Below are positions 8,615 to 16,989 of a stretch of 64,000 nucleotides of DNA, piece after piece. Made by a program: the position numbers and the translations under genes. Location of the stretch: the NCBI GenBank assembly GCA_900553885.1, contig USFD01000002.1, positions 1 to 64,000 of the forward strand, written 5' to 3'. Each line of letters starts with the position of its first letter. Position 1 is the first letter of the stretch. The notes under the pieces were generated by a model. That model worked only from the letters and a program-made list of their open reading frames with translations. It did not search any database and was not told the DNA's origin. Source of the DNA: an uncultured Ruminococcus sp. GTDB lineage: Bacteria; Bacillota; Clostridia; Lachnospirales; Lachnospiraceae.

Positions 8615-10660
8615 ATGGAAGAAAAAGACAGACGGGAGGAACCGGAAAAACTCAGCCGGTCTGAGGAAGAAAAAATAGAAAGAACACTTCGGGACATGAC
8701 GGAAGACATAGAAGTGCCGGAAAGTCTGAAGCCTGAGGCAGTGGAACAGATGCTGGCGGGGAAGGGCCATTCCGGGAAGAAGCGGATCAGGTGGCGGTAC
8801 GCAGCAGGCGCTGCCGCGGCATGTATCTGTTTTGCAGCGGGACTTGCCGCAGTATATGGTGTGTTTTATCCGGAAAAGGCAGGCGGAGGGCAGTCCGGCC
8901 TGGAGGCGACAGCAGAAACAGGAGAAGCATTGCAGCAGGATGAAGGGGAAGACCTGACGGGACTTGCCGGCGCCCGGGATTATGATGAAATATACAGCTA
9001 TATCAGAGCTGATTCGCAGATATTCAAATGGAATTCCGAAAATTCCGGAGCGATTCTGGAGGATTCGGCTGCCCAGGCTGCGCCGGGATCCGAGATGGCT
9101 GCGCAGGAGGAAAGTTCCGGGGACTATTCGGATACGAATGTCCGGGAGGAAGGCGTAGGAGAAGGAGATATTGTCAAAACAGACGGAAAATATCTGTATG
9201 TGATGAACCAGCGGAAGATAAGTATTGTGGGAATTGGATCTGACAAGATGGAGAAGACGGCGGAAATTATTCCGGACGGAGAAGGAAATTTTTCCGAACT
9301 GTATGTGGAAGGGGATCTTCTGGCTGCAGTCTATATTCCACAGTCCTATGCTATAGCAGAGGACAGTGCCGGCCAGAACGGCACCGAGGGGGACGGCAAT
9401 TCTGTCAGTGTGTTTGTCTACGACATAAGCGATCCTTCGGATCCGCGTCAGACCGGAACATTTACGCAGAGCGGCTACTATAATACAATGCGTATCCGTG
9501 ACGGATATGTGTATCTGATCAGTAATTTCTACGCAGGAATGCCGGCGGAACCGACAGACCGGACCGTCTATATTCCTCAGGTTCAGGGGAAACTGGTGGA
9601 ACCCGGAGATATTTATATTCCGGCCGCTCAGTCGGGAAGAGAGTATACACTGATTTCGGCATTTTCGCTGGATAATCCGGACAAAAAGACAGACAGCGCG
9701 GCGGTGCTGGGAGACAGCGGACTTTGCTATGTAAGCGGAAGCAATATCTATGTTACGGAAGGACTCTGTGACGGAAGCGGCGGCGTGACGCAGACTTCCA
9801 TCCGCAGGCTTTCCTACAGCAGGGGAGGGATTGCGGCGGAAGCGCAGACAAAAGTAGACGGAACACTGAAAGATTCTTTCTGTATTGATGAATATGACGG
9901 GTATCTGAGACTTGTTACAACTGTATCGCCGGTTTACGCTGCCGGAAGCGGCGTACTGCCCCTGACAGGGACGGAAGCGGCGACGGAAGAGATTCAGGAC
10001 GTTTCCTCAGGAAAAGATACAAACGCTCTGTATGTGCTGGATACAGATCTGAAAACTGTAGGAGAAATCCGCGATCTGGCGCCGGATGAATCGGTTTACT
10101 CGGCCAGATTTATGGGAGATGCAGGGTATTTTGTTACATTCCGGCAGATTGATCCGCTCTTCTCTGTAGATCTGTCAGATCCGGAGAAACCGGAAGTCAT
10201 CGGGGAGCTGAAAATACCGGGATTTTCCGAGTATCTCCATCCATATGGGGACGGGCTGCTGCTGGGGATCGGCATGGCTGTGGATGAGGAAACTATTACC
10301 ACAGACGGAGTGAAACTGTCCATGTTTGATATCTCTGATCCGGCGGATGTACAGGAGACGGATACTTACGTGATAGAGAATACGTATGGCACAGATGTGG
10401 CATATAATTATAAGGCAGCCTTTGTGGATACGGAAAAGAATCTGTTCGGTTTCACGGCCTGGGATGAAAATAATAACGGATATTATATATTTACGTTTGA
10501 TGAGGCTGAAGGATTCCATAAGGTATTCGAAAGAGATCTTTCCGGCGGAGGAGAAATCCGGGGGCTGTATGCAGGCGGGAAGTTTTATCTGATCTGCGAC
10601 AATACAGTGGAATCCTATATGCTGGATGGATTTGAAAAGATGGATGACCTGGTATTATGA
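8615..10660 (+). CDS. Membrane-anchored beta-propeller protein, probable anti-sigma partner
   Basis: This 681-residue protein has a charged cytosolic N-terminus (1-60), one transmembrane helix (about 62-85), a linker and a large extracellular domain. The stretch NVREEGVGEGDIVKTDGKYLYV (about 180-200) is typical of the Beta_propel family (PF09826), and repeated propeller blades follow to the C-terminus. The N-terminal region with EVPESLKPEAVEQML could bind the sigma factor encoded just upstream; this is inferred from gene order and topology. The ATG at 8615 is preferred over 8609 because GGAAGGAGG ends at 8608. The extracellular ligand is unknown. Confidence 0.8.
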   Translation: MEEKDRREEPEKLSRSEEEKIERTLRDMTEDIEVPESLKPEAVEQMLAGKGHSGKKRIRWRYAAGAAAACICFAAGLAAVYGVFYPEKAGGGQSGLEATAETGEALQQDEGEDLTGLAGARDYDEIYSYIRADSQIFKWNSENSGAILEDSAAQAAPGSEMAAQEESSGDYSDTNVREEGVGEGDIVKTDGKYLYVMNQRKISIVGIGSDKMEKTAEIIPDGEGNFSELYVEGDLLAAVYIPQSYAIAEDSAGQNGTEGDGNSVSVFVYDISDPSDPRQTGTFTQSGYYNTMRIRDGYVYLISNFYAGMPAEPTDRTVYIPQVQGKLVEPGDIYIPAAQSGREYTLISAFSLDNPDKKTDSAAVLGDSGLCYVSGSNIYVTEGLCDGSGGVTQTSIRRLSYSRGGIAAEAQTKVDGTLKDSFCIDEYDGYLRLVTTVSPVYAAGSGVLPLTGTEAATEEIQDVSSGKDTNALYVLDTDLKTVGEIRDLAPDESVYSARFMGDAGYFVTFRQIDPLFSVDLSDPEKPEVIGELKIPGFSEYLHPYGDGLLLGIGMAVDEETITTDGVKLSMFDISDPADVQETDTYVIENTYGTDVAYNYKAAFVDTEKNLFGFTAWDENNNGYYIFTFDEAEGFHKVFERDLSGGGEIRGLYAGGKFYLICDNTVESYMLDGFEKMDDLVL

Positions 10661-10717
10661 AAACAGGATACCGTGTCCGTGGATAAAAGTGATATCGCTG
10701 TTCCGGGCAGAAAAACG

Positions 10718-10746
10718 TTGAAATTTTTCTCAGGTAGGAATAAAAT
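10718..10746 (+). promoter_or_regulatory. Putative sigma-A promoter upstream of a terminator
   Basis: TTGAAA (10718-10723), 17 bases, TAAAAT (10741-10746). Transcription from here would meet the hairpin at 10769-10790 within about 40 bases, so it either makes a tiny RNA or is an attenuated promoter for tatD-ksgA. Confidence 0.45.
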
Positions 10747-10768
10747 GAAGAATAACGTTCCGGCAGAA

Positions 10769-10794
10769 AGAGAAGCCGTCAGGCTTCTCTTTTT
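10769..10794 (+). terminator. Rho-independent terminator after the beta-propeller gene
   Basis: AGAGAAGCC (10769-10777), loop GTCA, GGCTTCTCT (10782-10790), then a run of T. This is a compact and convincing intrinsic terminator, ending just before the tatD gene. Confidence 0.85.
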
Positions 10795-10825
10795 CCGGCT
10801 TTAGGATGAGAGGTGAACAGGTGTT

Positions 10826-11599
10826 ATGATTATTGATACACATGCCCATTATGATGACGAACAGTTTGACGGCGACCGGGAGGAACTGCTGGGCAGGATG
10901 GAAGAGGAAGGGATCGGCGCGATTGTAAATGCCGGGTCTACAATTGCGTCCTGGGACAGGATAAAGCAGCTGACGGAAAAGTATTCTTTTATATACGGGG
11001 CAGTCGGCGTCCATCCGGACGAAGTGGGAACGCTGGACCAGGAGTCTTTTCAGAAAATGAGAGAATTGCTGGAATGTGATAAAATTGTGGCTGTGGGAGA
11101 GATCGGCCTGGACTATTACTGGGACAAAGAGGGCCATGATCTGCAGAAGAAGTGGTTTATCCGGCAGCTGGAACTGGCCGGAGAAAAAGAAATGCCGGTA
11201 ATGATACACAGCAGAGAGGCTGCCGCAGATACTATGGAAATTATGAAACAGTACGCCGGCGGCATGAAAGCGGTTATTCACTGTTATTCCTATTCTCCGG
11301 AGATGGCCCGGGAATATGTAAAAATGGGATATTTTATTGGTGTGGGAGGAGTCGTTACCTTTAAAAATGCCCGGAAACTGAAAGAAACTGTGAAAGAAAT
11401 CCCGCTGGAGTCCATTGTTCTGGAGACGGACTGTCCGTATCTTGCGCCGGAACCATTTCGGGGAAAACGGAACTCCTCGCTGAATCTTCCCTATGTAGCC
11501 AGAGAAATTGCAGCGATAAAAGAGATATCCTGCGAAGAAGTCATAGAACAGACGGAGATAAATGCAAGAAGACTGTATAATCTGAGAAAAGGGGACTGA
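10826..11599 (+). CDS. tatD: TatD family metal-dependent hydrolase
   Basis: This 257-residue protein has the TIM-barrel metal-binding signatures of the TatD family: H6 and H8 in THAHYDD, the glutamate in GEIGLDYYW, histidines in MIHSREA and VIHCYS, and the aspartate in LETDCPYLAPEPFRGKRN. Members are 3'-5' exonucleases and are often annotated YcfH/YabD. It begins at ATG 10826 after GAGAGGTG and lies 20 bases before ksgA, a gene order seen across Firmicutes. Confidence 0.93.
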   Translation: MIIDTHAHYDDEQFDGDREELLGRMEEEGIGAIVNAGSTIASWDRIKQLTEKYSFIYGAVGVHPDEVGTLDQESFQKMRELLECDKIVAVGEIGLDYYWDKEGHDLQKKWFIRQLELAGEKEMPVMIHSREAAADTMEIMKQYAGGMKAVIHCYSYSPEMAREYVKMGYFIGVGGVVTFKNARKLKETVKEIPLESIVLETDCPYLAPEPFRGKRNSSLNLPYVAREIAAIKEISCEEVIEQTEINARRLYNLRKGD

Positions 11600-11619
11600 C
11601 CCTTTTAAGGAGGAATGAT

Positions 11620-12483
11620 ATGAAACAGCCAACACTCGGCAATCCGCAGAATACGATTGCAGTTCTGCAGAAGTACAATTTTACGTTTCAGAAAAAATTC
11701 GGACAGAATTTTCTGATTGATCCCCATGTACTGGAAAAGATTATCCGCGCGGCAGAGATCGGTCCGGAGGACTGTGTGCTGGAGATCGGTCCGGGGATCG
11801 GAACTATGACCCAGTATCTGGCGTGTGCCGCAGGGCGCGTGATCGCGGTGGAAATTGACCGTGCCCTGATTCCGATTCTGGAGGATACACTTGACGGATA
11901 TGAGAATGTTAAAATTATTAACGAAGATGTGCTGCGTCTGGATCTTGCGGCGCTTGCCAGAGAGGAGAACGGAGGGAAACCGCTGAAAGTCGTGGCAAAT
12001 CTGCCCTATTATATTACCACGCCCATTATCATGGGACTGTTTGAGAATCATGTGCCGGTTAAGAGTATTACGGTTATGGTCCAGAAAGAAGTGGCGGACC
12101 GGATGCAGGTAGGACCGGGGACAAAAGATTACGGCGCCCTTTCCCTGGCGGTTCAGTATTATGCAAAGCCATATATTGTGGCAAATGTGCCGCCCAACTG
12201 TTTTATGCCCAGACCAAAAGTCGGTTCTGCCGTGATCCGTCTGGAACGGTATGACAAGCCTCCGGTGGAGGTAAAGGATGAAAAACTGATGTTCCGGATT
12301 ATCCGGGCTTCCTTTAATCAGAGGCGGAAAACGCTTGTTAACGGGCTGAAAAATTCTTCCGAGCTTTCATTTTCAAGAGAGGAAATTGAGGCGGCTGTTG
12401 AACAGCTGGAAAGAGGTCTGAATGTAAGAGGAGAGGCCCTGACTCTGGAAGAATTTGCATTTTTGTCAAATAAGCTGTGTTAA
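11620..12483 (+). CDS. rsmA: 16S rRNA (adenine1518/1519-N6)-dimethyltransferase
   Basis: This 287-residue enzyme (also called KsgA) dimethylates two adjacent adenines in the 3' terminal hairpin of 16S rRNA late in small-subunit assembly. Family motifs are QKKFGQNFLIDPHVLEKI near the N-terminus, the SAM-binding LEIGPGIGTMTQYL and the catalytic VANLPYYITTPI. An AAGGAGGA site precedes the ATG. It is probably co-transcribed with tatD. Confidence 0.96.
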   Translation: MKQPTLGNPQNTIAVLQKYNFTFQKKFGQNFLIDPHVLEKIIRAAEIGPEDCVLEIGPGIGTMTQYLACAAGRVIAVEIDRALIPILEDTLDGYENVKIINEDVLRLDLAALAREENGGKPLKVVANLPYYITTPIIMGLFENHVPVKSITVMVQKEVADRMQVGPGTKDYGALSLAVQYYAKPYIVANVPPNCFMPRPKVGSAVIRLERYDKPPVEVKDEKLMFRIIRASFNQRRKTLVNGLKNSSELSFSREEIEAAVEQLERGLNVRGEALTLEEFAFLSNKLC

Positions 12484-12505
12484 TAAATATTTAATATTGA
12501 GTTTA

Positions 12506-12534
12506 TTGTATATTTTTTACATTTTTAGTATAAT
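12506..12534 (+). promoter_or_regulatory. Promoter of the citrate synthase gene
   Basis: TTGTAT (12506-12511), 17 AT-rich bases, TATAAT (12529-12534). The surrounding AT-rich block contrasts with flanking coding DNA. The leader to the ATG at 12587 is about 45 bases. Confidence 0.75.
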
Positions 12535-12586
12535 AAAAAGGTCATACAAATAAAAAATGAAAAAAAGAGAGAAGGAGGAAGGTCAA

Positions 12587-13957
12587 ATGGCAAAAGATAT
12601 TGACAGCATTTTTTTCGATATTACTCCCGAGATTGAAGAATTAGCTCTCAAATGTGAAAAGAATAATGCGATTGACAAGGAACTGTACACAAAGTATGAA
12701 GTTAAGAGAGGGCTGCGCGACCTGAACGGAAAAGGCGTGCTTGCCGGCCTGACAAATATATCGGATGTATGCGCTTCAAAGGTGGTAAACGGAGAAACGG
12801 TACCGTGTGCGGGAAACCTTTATTATCGCGGATATAATATTAAAGATCTTGTAAAAGGATTCCTTGATGCAAAGCATCCGGGATATGAAGAGACGGCATA
12901 TCTGCTTCTTTTCGGGGACCTTCCGAGCAGAGAAGAACTGAAGAAATTTCAGGAAATGATCGGCGAGCGCCGCACACTTCCGCCGAATTTTGTGCGGGAT
13001 GTGATTCTCAAAGCGCCCAGCCATGATATGATGAACAGCATTGCAAGAAGTATTCTGCAGCTGTATTCCTATGATGATAAGGCGGATGACACAAGTATTC
13101 CGAATGTTCTGCGTCAGTGTCTGAACCTGATCAGCCAGTTCCCTATGCTGATGGTATACGGCTATCATGCGTATAATTATAAGAGGGGAGAGGATCTGTA
13201 TATTTATGCACCGGATCCGAATCTTTCCACCGCAGAAAATATTCTTATGATGCTGCGTGAGAACCGGAAATATACAAAGCTTGAGGCAAAGATTCTGGAT
13301 ATGGCTCTTGTACTCCATATGGATCACGGCGGCGGAAACAATTCTACTTTTACAACTCATGTTGTAACATCCTCCGGAACAGATACCTATTCTACGATTG
13401 CGGCGGCCATGGCATCGTTAAAAGGACCAAAGCACGGCGGAGCCAATATTAAAGTTACCCAGATGTTTGATGATATGAAGAAACATCTGACAGACTGGAC
13501 GGATGAAGACCAGATCAGAGCTTACCTGGAAGCCCTTCTTGATAAAAAAGCGTTTGACAGAAAAGGTCTGATTTATGGAATGGGCCATGCGGTATATTCA
13601 ATTTCCGACCCGCGGGCGGATATATTCAAGAAGTTCGTAAAGCAGCTCGCAAGGGAAAAAGGATGCCAGGCAGAGTACGCGCTGTATGAGAAAGTCGAGC
13701 ATATGGCTCCGGAGATTATCAAAGAAAAACGCCGCATGTATAAAGGGGTTAATGCCAACGTGGATTTCTACAGCGGACTTGTATACAGCATGCTGGATCT
13801 TCCCTCGTCGCTGTATACGCCGATCTTTGCGGCAGCGCGTATTGTGGGATGGAGCGCACATCGGCTGGAAGAACTTGAAAATGTAGACAAGATTATACGT
13901 CCGGCATACAAACCGCTTGCTCCGTACCGTGATTACATAAAATTAGATGACAGGTAA
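12587..13957 (+). CDS. gltA: Citrate synthase family protein
   Basis: This 456-residue protein belongs to the citrate/2-methylcitrate synthase family, which condenses acetyl-CoA and oxaloacetate. Active-site histidine regions are visible in HMDHGGGNNSTF and GMGHAVYSISDPRA, and substrate-binding motifs in GPKHGGANIKV. It is longer at the N-terminus than the E. coli enzyme. The start at 12587 follows GAAGGAGG (12571-12578); the ATG at 12557 would add ten residues without a site. With the aconitase at 5442 it implies an oxidative half of the TCA cycle for glutamate synthesis. Sequence alone does not separate citrate from methylcitrate synthase. Confidence 0.88.
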   Translation: MAKDIDSIFFDITPEIEELALKCEKNNAIDKELYTKYEVKRGLRDLNGKGVLAGLTNISDVCASKVVNGETVPCAGNLYYRGYNIKDLVKGFLDAKHPGYEETAYLLLFGDLPSREELKKFQEMIGERRTLPPNFVRDVILKAPSHDMMNSIARSILQLYSYDDKADDTSIPNVLRQCLNLISQFPMLMVYGYHAYNYKRGEDLYIYAPDPNLSTAENILMMLRENRKYTKLEAKILDMALVLHMDHGGGNNSTFTTHVVTSSGTDTYSTIAAAMASLKGPKHGGANIKVTQMFDDMKKHLTDWTDEDQIRAYLEALLDKKAFDRKGLIYGMGHAVYSISDPRADIFKKFVKQLAREKGCQAEYALYEKVEHMAPEIIKEKRRMYKGVNANVDFYSGLVYSMLDLPSSLYTPIFAAARIVGWSAHRLEELENVDKIIRPAYKPLAPYRDYIKLDDR

Positions 13958-13966
13958 GGAAGTACC

Positions 13967-14905
13967 ATGAGAGATGAGTTCTATTTCCCATCCAAGGATG
14001 GAAACACCGAGATTCATACGATAGAGTGGAAGCCGGAAGGAGAGGTCAGAGCTGTTCTGCAGATCTGCCACGGAATGGTGGAATATATTAAAAGGTATGA
14101 TGAGTTTGCACAGTTTCTCTGTGAAAAAGGGTTTTATGTGGTGGGAAATGATCATCTTGGACATGGAAAATCCGTACAGTCCAAATCAGAATACGGATTT
14201 TTTGATAAAAAATACGGCAATGCCTGTGTGCTTGGGGATATTCACACGCTTCGCCGGCGGACTGCGAAAAAATATCCGGAAGTGCCTTATTTTATGCTGG
14301 GACACAGCATGGGATCTTCCCTGCTTCGCCAGTATATTCAGAGGTATGGAAACGGGCTCAGCGGCGTGGTGCTGATGGGGGTGACTGCAGACCACAGAAA
14401 ATCTTCCCTGCTGTTTATCAAACGGCTCTGCCGCCTGATGGCAGCGGTCCGGGGGTGGCACTACCGCAGCCGGATGATAGATGAACTGGTGACAGGTTCT
14501 TTTAATAAAAAGTTTAAGCCGGCGGCAACCCGGGCGGACTGGATTACCAGCGACAAAGAACATCTGGAGGCATATGTGTCAGATCCTCTGTGCTCCTTTA
14601 TATTTACTGTAAATGCATATTACTGTATGATGTCCGGGATGCTGGGCATGCAGAAAAAGGAAAATATCAGCATGATACCGAAAGGGCTTCCCGTTCTTTT
14701 TGTGTCAGGAGCTGAAGATCCGGTGGGAAATTTTGGAAAGGGCGTGCGCAAAGTCTGCGAGACGTACAGATCTGCAGGTATGCAGGATGTTTCCCTCAGA
14801 TTATATGAGGGGGACAGGCATGAAATATTAAATGAGACAGACCGGTATCGGGTATACCAGGATCTGTATGAATGGTTTGAAGAAAAATCAGATAACAGGA
14901 AATAA
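13967..14905 (+). CDS. Alpha/beta hydrolase, monoacylglycerol lipase-like
   Basis: This 312-residue cytosolic hydrolase of the serine aminopeptidase S33 / lysophospholipase type has an oxyanion region CHGMVEYIKRY (from 35), nucleophile elbow GHSMGSS with S114, aspartate in VSGAEDPVGN and histidine in EGDRHEILNE. The NDHLGHGKS segment is typical of monoglyceride lipases. It starts nine bases after the citrate synthase stop and is probably co-transcribed. It ends on a bidirectional terminator shared with the small RNA on the opposite strand. Confidence 0.85.
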   Translation: MRDEFYFPSKDGNTEIHTIEWKPEGEVRAVLQICHGMVEYIKRYDEFAQFLCEKGFYVVGNDHLGHGKSVQSKSEYGFFDKKYGNACVLGDIHTLRRRTAKKYPEVPYFMLGHSMGSSLLRQYIQRYGNGLSGVVLMGVTADHRKSSLLFIKRLCRLMAAVRGWHYRSRMIDELVTGSFNKKFKPAATRADWITSDKEHLEAYVSDPLCSFIFTVNAYYCMMSGMLGMQKKENISMIPKGLPVLFVSGAEDPVGNFGKGVRKVCETYRSAGMQDVSLRLYEGDRHEILNETDRYRVYQDLYEWFEEKSDNRK

Positions 14906-14941
14906 CAAAAATCCGTCAGCCTTTCGGCTGGCGGATTTTTG
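14906..14941. terminator. Bidirectional terminator, end of small RNA copy 1
   Basis: CAAAAATCCGTCAGCC (14906-14921), loop TTTC, then GGCTGGCGGATTTTTG (14926-14941). A and T tracts flank the stem, so it can act on both strands: for the hydrolase gene on plus and for the small RNA on minus. Confidence 0.88.
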
Positions 14942-15074
14942 TTGGTTTTATAAGTTATATCTAAAGGAATGAGAGTAAAGTGCGACGCCTTGCAGCGTCT
15001 GAACTTTATGAGGGGGGGGGGAGATAGTTGTTTATCAACTATCTGATATATAGTATAGAAAGAAAATGTGTCAA
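14906..15074 (-). ncRNA. Candidate small regulatory RNA, copy 1 of 3
   Basis: Read on the minus strand: TTGACA (15074-15069) and TATACT (15057-15052), then hairpin AGATAGTTG/CAACTATCT (15044-15022), an unpaired run of ten C followed by TCAT, a stem TAAAGT/ACTTTA enclosing a GACGC/GCGTC hairpin (15008-14976), and a terminator ending at 14906. Copies at 23804 and 31821 keep this plan with compensatory stem changes. The TTGACA to TATACT gap is only 11 bases, so the promoter is uncertain. No open reading frame is apparent. The C tract here is ten bases rather than six. Between this copy and 15335 I see no gene. Confidence 0.65.
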
Positions 15075-15335
15075 AAATATGAGTGAAATATAAAAGGATA
15101 AGAAAATTTATAAAGATAAAATAAAAATATTCGGAGCATTCTCTCATAGCATAATAGCTTTCAATCCTCTCTGTTTCCCAAAAAATATAGGAAAAATAAA
15201 AATTCCCTATATTGACAGCTTTATAGCGAACCACTAAGATTAGAATAAATTGGGTTATATAAAACGGGTTTTATCGTTTGTATCTATAGCGAAAGAGAGG
15301 AAGAATCCCCATTATATGACTGATGGAGAGATACG

Positions 15336-15368
15336 CTATGGGGGGAGAGGAGAGACTATATAGTATAG
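15336..15368 (+). promoter_or_regulatory. G-rich leader of the orphan regulator, resembling part of the small-RNA element
   Basis: The leader holds six G followed by AGA (15340-15348), the likely ribosome binding region though far from the ATG, and ATATAGTATAGA next to the start. Both features also occur in the plus strand of the adjacent small-RNA element. The nine-base tract is complementary to TCTCCCCCC of the candidate RNA. Confidence 0.4.
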
Positions 15369-15971
15369 ATGGAAGAGAAACAGATTAGAGTTCTCCTCAT
15401 TGAGGACAATGAGGCGCTTGGCGCATCGCTTCTGAAGCGTCTGGAAGAATATCCGGAAATTAAGGTTGTGGGAATTTGCGAAGACAGGGATCTGGCAGTC
15501 CGGACGGTCTGCAGCAACGGTGCGGAGGTAGCGGTTATAAATCTGTACCCGGGAGATTCTTCGTCGGATATTATACATATATCAAGAGAGATCCGGATTC
15601 ATACGGATGCCAAAGTGCTGATTCTGTCGGAGAGTGAGGATCTGGAATTTATAGTGAAAGCAGCCCGGAATGCATTTGCATCAGGCTGTCTTTTTAACTG
15701 GCAGATAGCTCAGCTGGGAGAGAATATTATCACAATGTGCGAAGGATATACGGTTCAGGAATATCTGCTGGCATTCACTGCGCTATCCTGTCTGTCGGAA
15801 GCGGAGATGGCTGTATTTCATATTATGATGGGGAAAAAGGTACCGCTTAAGTCTTCGCCGAAGACCATTGCAAACCAGAAAACAAGAGTTTTGAAAAAGC
15901 TGGGCCTGGCGAATCAGAAAGATCTGCGTCACGTATTTGTTATGTTTCGGGAAAACGGGGAAAATGTCTGA
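15369..15971 (+). CDS. Orphan LuxR/NarL-type regulator with degenerate receiver
   Basis: This 200-residue protein has a receiver-like domain (about 6-120) and a C-terminal helix-turn-helix (about 140-195; LSEAEMAVFHIM ... KTIANQKTRVLKKLGLANQKDL). E12 and D13 of the acidic pocket remain, but the phospho-acceptor position reads VINLYPG with N58 instead of aspartate, and the lysine expected near the end of the domain is not evident. It is therefore probably not controlled by phosphorylation. No kinase gene is adjacent. It lies divergent to small RNA copy 1 and convergent to the GH25 lipoprotein gene. Confidence 0.8.
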   Translation: MEEKQIRVLLIEDNEALGASLLKRLEEYPEIKVVGICEDRDLAVRTVCSNGAEVAVINLYPGDSSSDIIHISREIRIHTDAKVLILSESEDLEFIVKAARNAFASGCLFNWQIAQLGENIITMCEGYTVQEYLLAFTALSCLSEAEMAVFHIMMGKKVPLKSSPKTIANQKTRVLKKLGLANQKDLRHVFVMFRENGENV

Positions 15972-15995
15972 AACCGCCAGGCAGACAGATCAGCA

Positions 15996-16035
15996 TAAAA
16001 AGATTCTCCTCAGACGGAGATTCATCTGAGGAGAA
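15996..16035 (-). terminator. Terminator of the GH25 lipoprotein operon
   Basis: On the minus strand the stem TTCTCCTCAGA/TCTGAGGAGAA (16035-16004) is followed by a CTTTTTA tail. No T-run follows on the plus strand, so it serves the minus-strand operon. Confidence 0.75.
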
Positions 16036-16065
16036 CCGGAAATCCGGCAGAAAACGGCAGAGTAT

Positions 16066-16986
16066 TCAGCGGCGGGAGAGCATCTGGATATTCAGATCAG
16101 CATTGCCTTCTATACCGGGAACATGGCCTTCGTTGGTATACTGCCAGAAGTCGAAATGATAGGGAGTCTGGGGCGCAGGCTCATAATCCGCATACCAGAG
16201 CGGATAATCCGAGAGCTGTTCCAGATCCAGTTCAAATGCTTCCCAGAGCATGTTGGCGTAGATCATGGGATCATATCCTGCTTCTGCAATGGCAGAGCAG
16301 AATACTTCTGTATTTTCTGTAAACTGTTCTCCGGTTACATTATCTGTTCTTGCTTCATCATCCAGAATACTCTCCGGATCATATACAACAGGGAGCTGCA
16401 GGGAATATCCCTTCAGATTTTCCAGGACAAAGTCTGCTTCTTCCCGGGCTTCTTCTTCATTGACAGCCTGCGCAAAGAAGTAAACGCCCACGTCAAAACC
16501 GGCGGCCTGCGCATTTTCCATATTCCGGTGAAATTCCTGATCGAGGCGTATATTGCCCTCCTGTCCGTAGCCGCGGTAGCCCAGGCGGATAAACGCGAAG
16601 TCAAAGCCGCTGTCCTTTAACTGCTGCCAGTCCACATATCCCTGATGTTCGGATACATCCACCCCCAGCCGGTATGTATAATTTTCATCCCCTTCATAGG
16701 AGAGAAGATCCCCTTTGTGAATGAAACATTCTGATTTATAGTTATGTTTTTCCACATCCGGATTTATTTCGACTTCGTAAGGATTCTGGTATACGTCTAC
16801 AAAATGGAGAATTTCCGGTTTTTCTGCGGAGTCTGTTCCGGTGTCGATGTCCAGATCGGAAACTTCCCGTGTGTTATCTCCGGTATCCCTGCCGGATGTT
16901 CCTTCTGCCCCGGATCCGGCGCAGCCGGTCAGCAGAAGAGCAAAGACAGTTACAAGAAGGATTCGGTTTCTTTTTCTTATTTTCAT
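16066..16986 (-). CDS. GH25 muramidase-like lipoprotein
   Basis: This 306-residue protein has a lipoprotein signal peptide ending in the lipobox LLTGC (cysteine about 22), a linker, and a glycoside hydrolase family 25 domain (about 107-305) with GVDVSEHQGYVDWQQL, VVYDPES (the expected acidic pair as D-P-E) and IYANMLWEAFELD. GH25 enzymes cut the MurNAc-GlcNAc bond of peptidoglycan; here it would act outside the membrane. The start lies three bases after the stop of the upstream gene at 16990, so translation is likely coupled, with AAGGGAG inside that gene as its site. Confidence 0.85.
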   Translation of the reverse strand: MKIRKRNRILLVTVFALLLTGCAGSGAEGTSGRDTGDNTREVSDLDIDTGTDSAEKPEILHFVDVYQNPYEVEINPDVEKHNYKSECFIHKGDLLSYEGDENYTYRLGVDVSEHQGYVDWQQLKDSGFDFAFIRLGYRGYGQEGNIRLDQEFHRNMENAQAAGFDVGVYFFAQAVNEEEAREEADFVLENLKGYSLQLPVVYDPESILDDEARTDNVTGEQFTENTEVFCSAIAEAGYDPMIYANMLWEAFELDLEQLSDYPLWYADYEPAPQTPYHFDFWQYTNEGHVPGIEGNADLNIQMLSRR

Positions 16987-16989
16987 GAT

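Noticed and set aside
14906..15074. The three-copy element as a MITE or transposon remnant
   Set aside because: No terminal inverted repeats or target-site duplications are visible, ends coincide with terminators, and stems covary.
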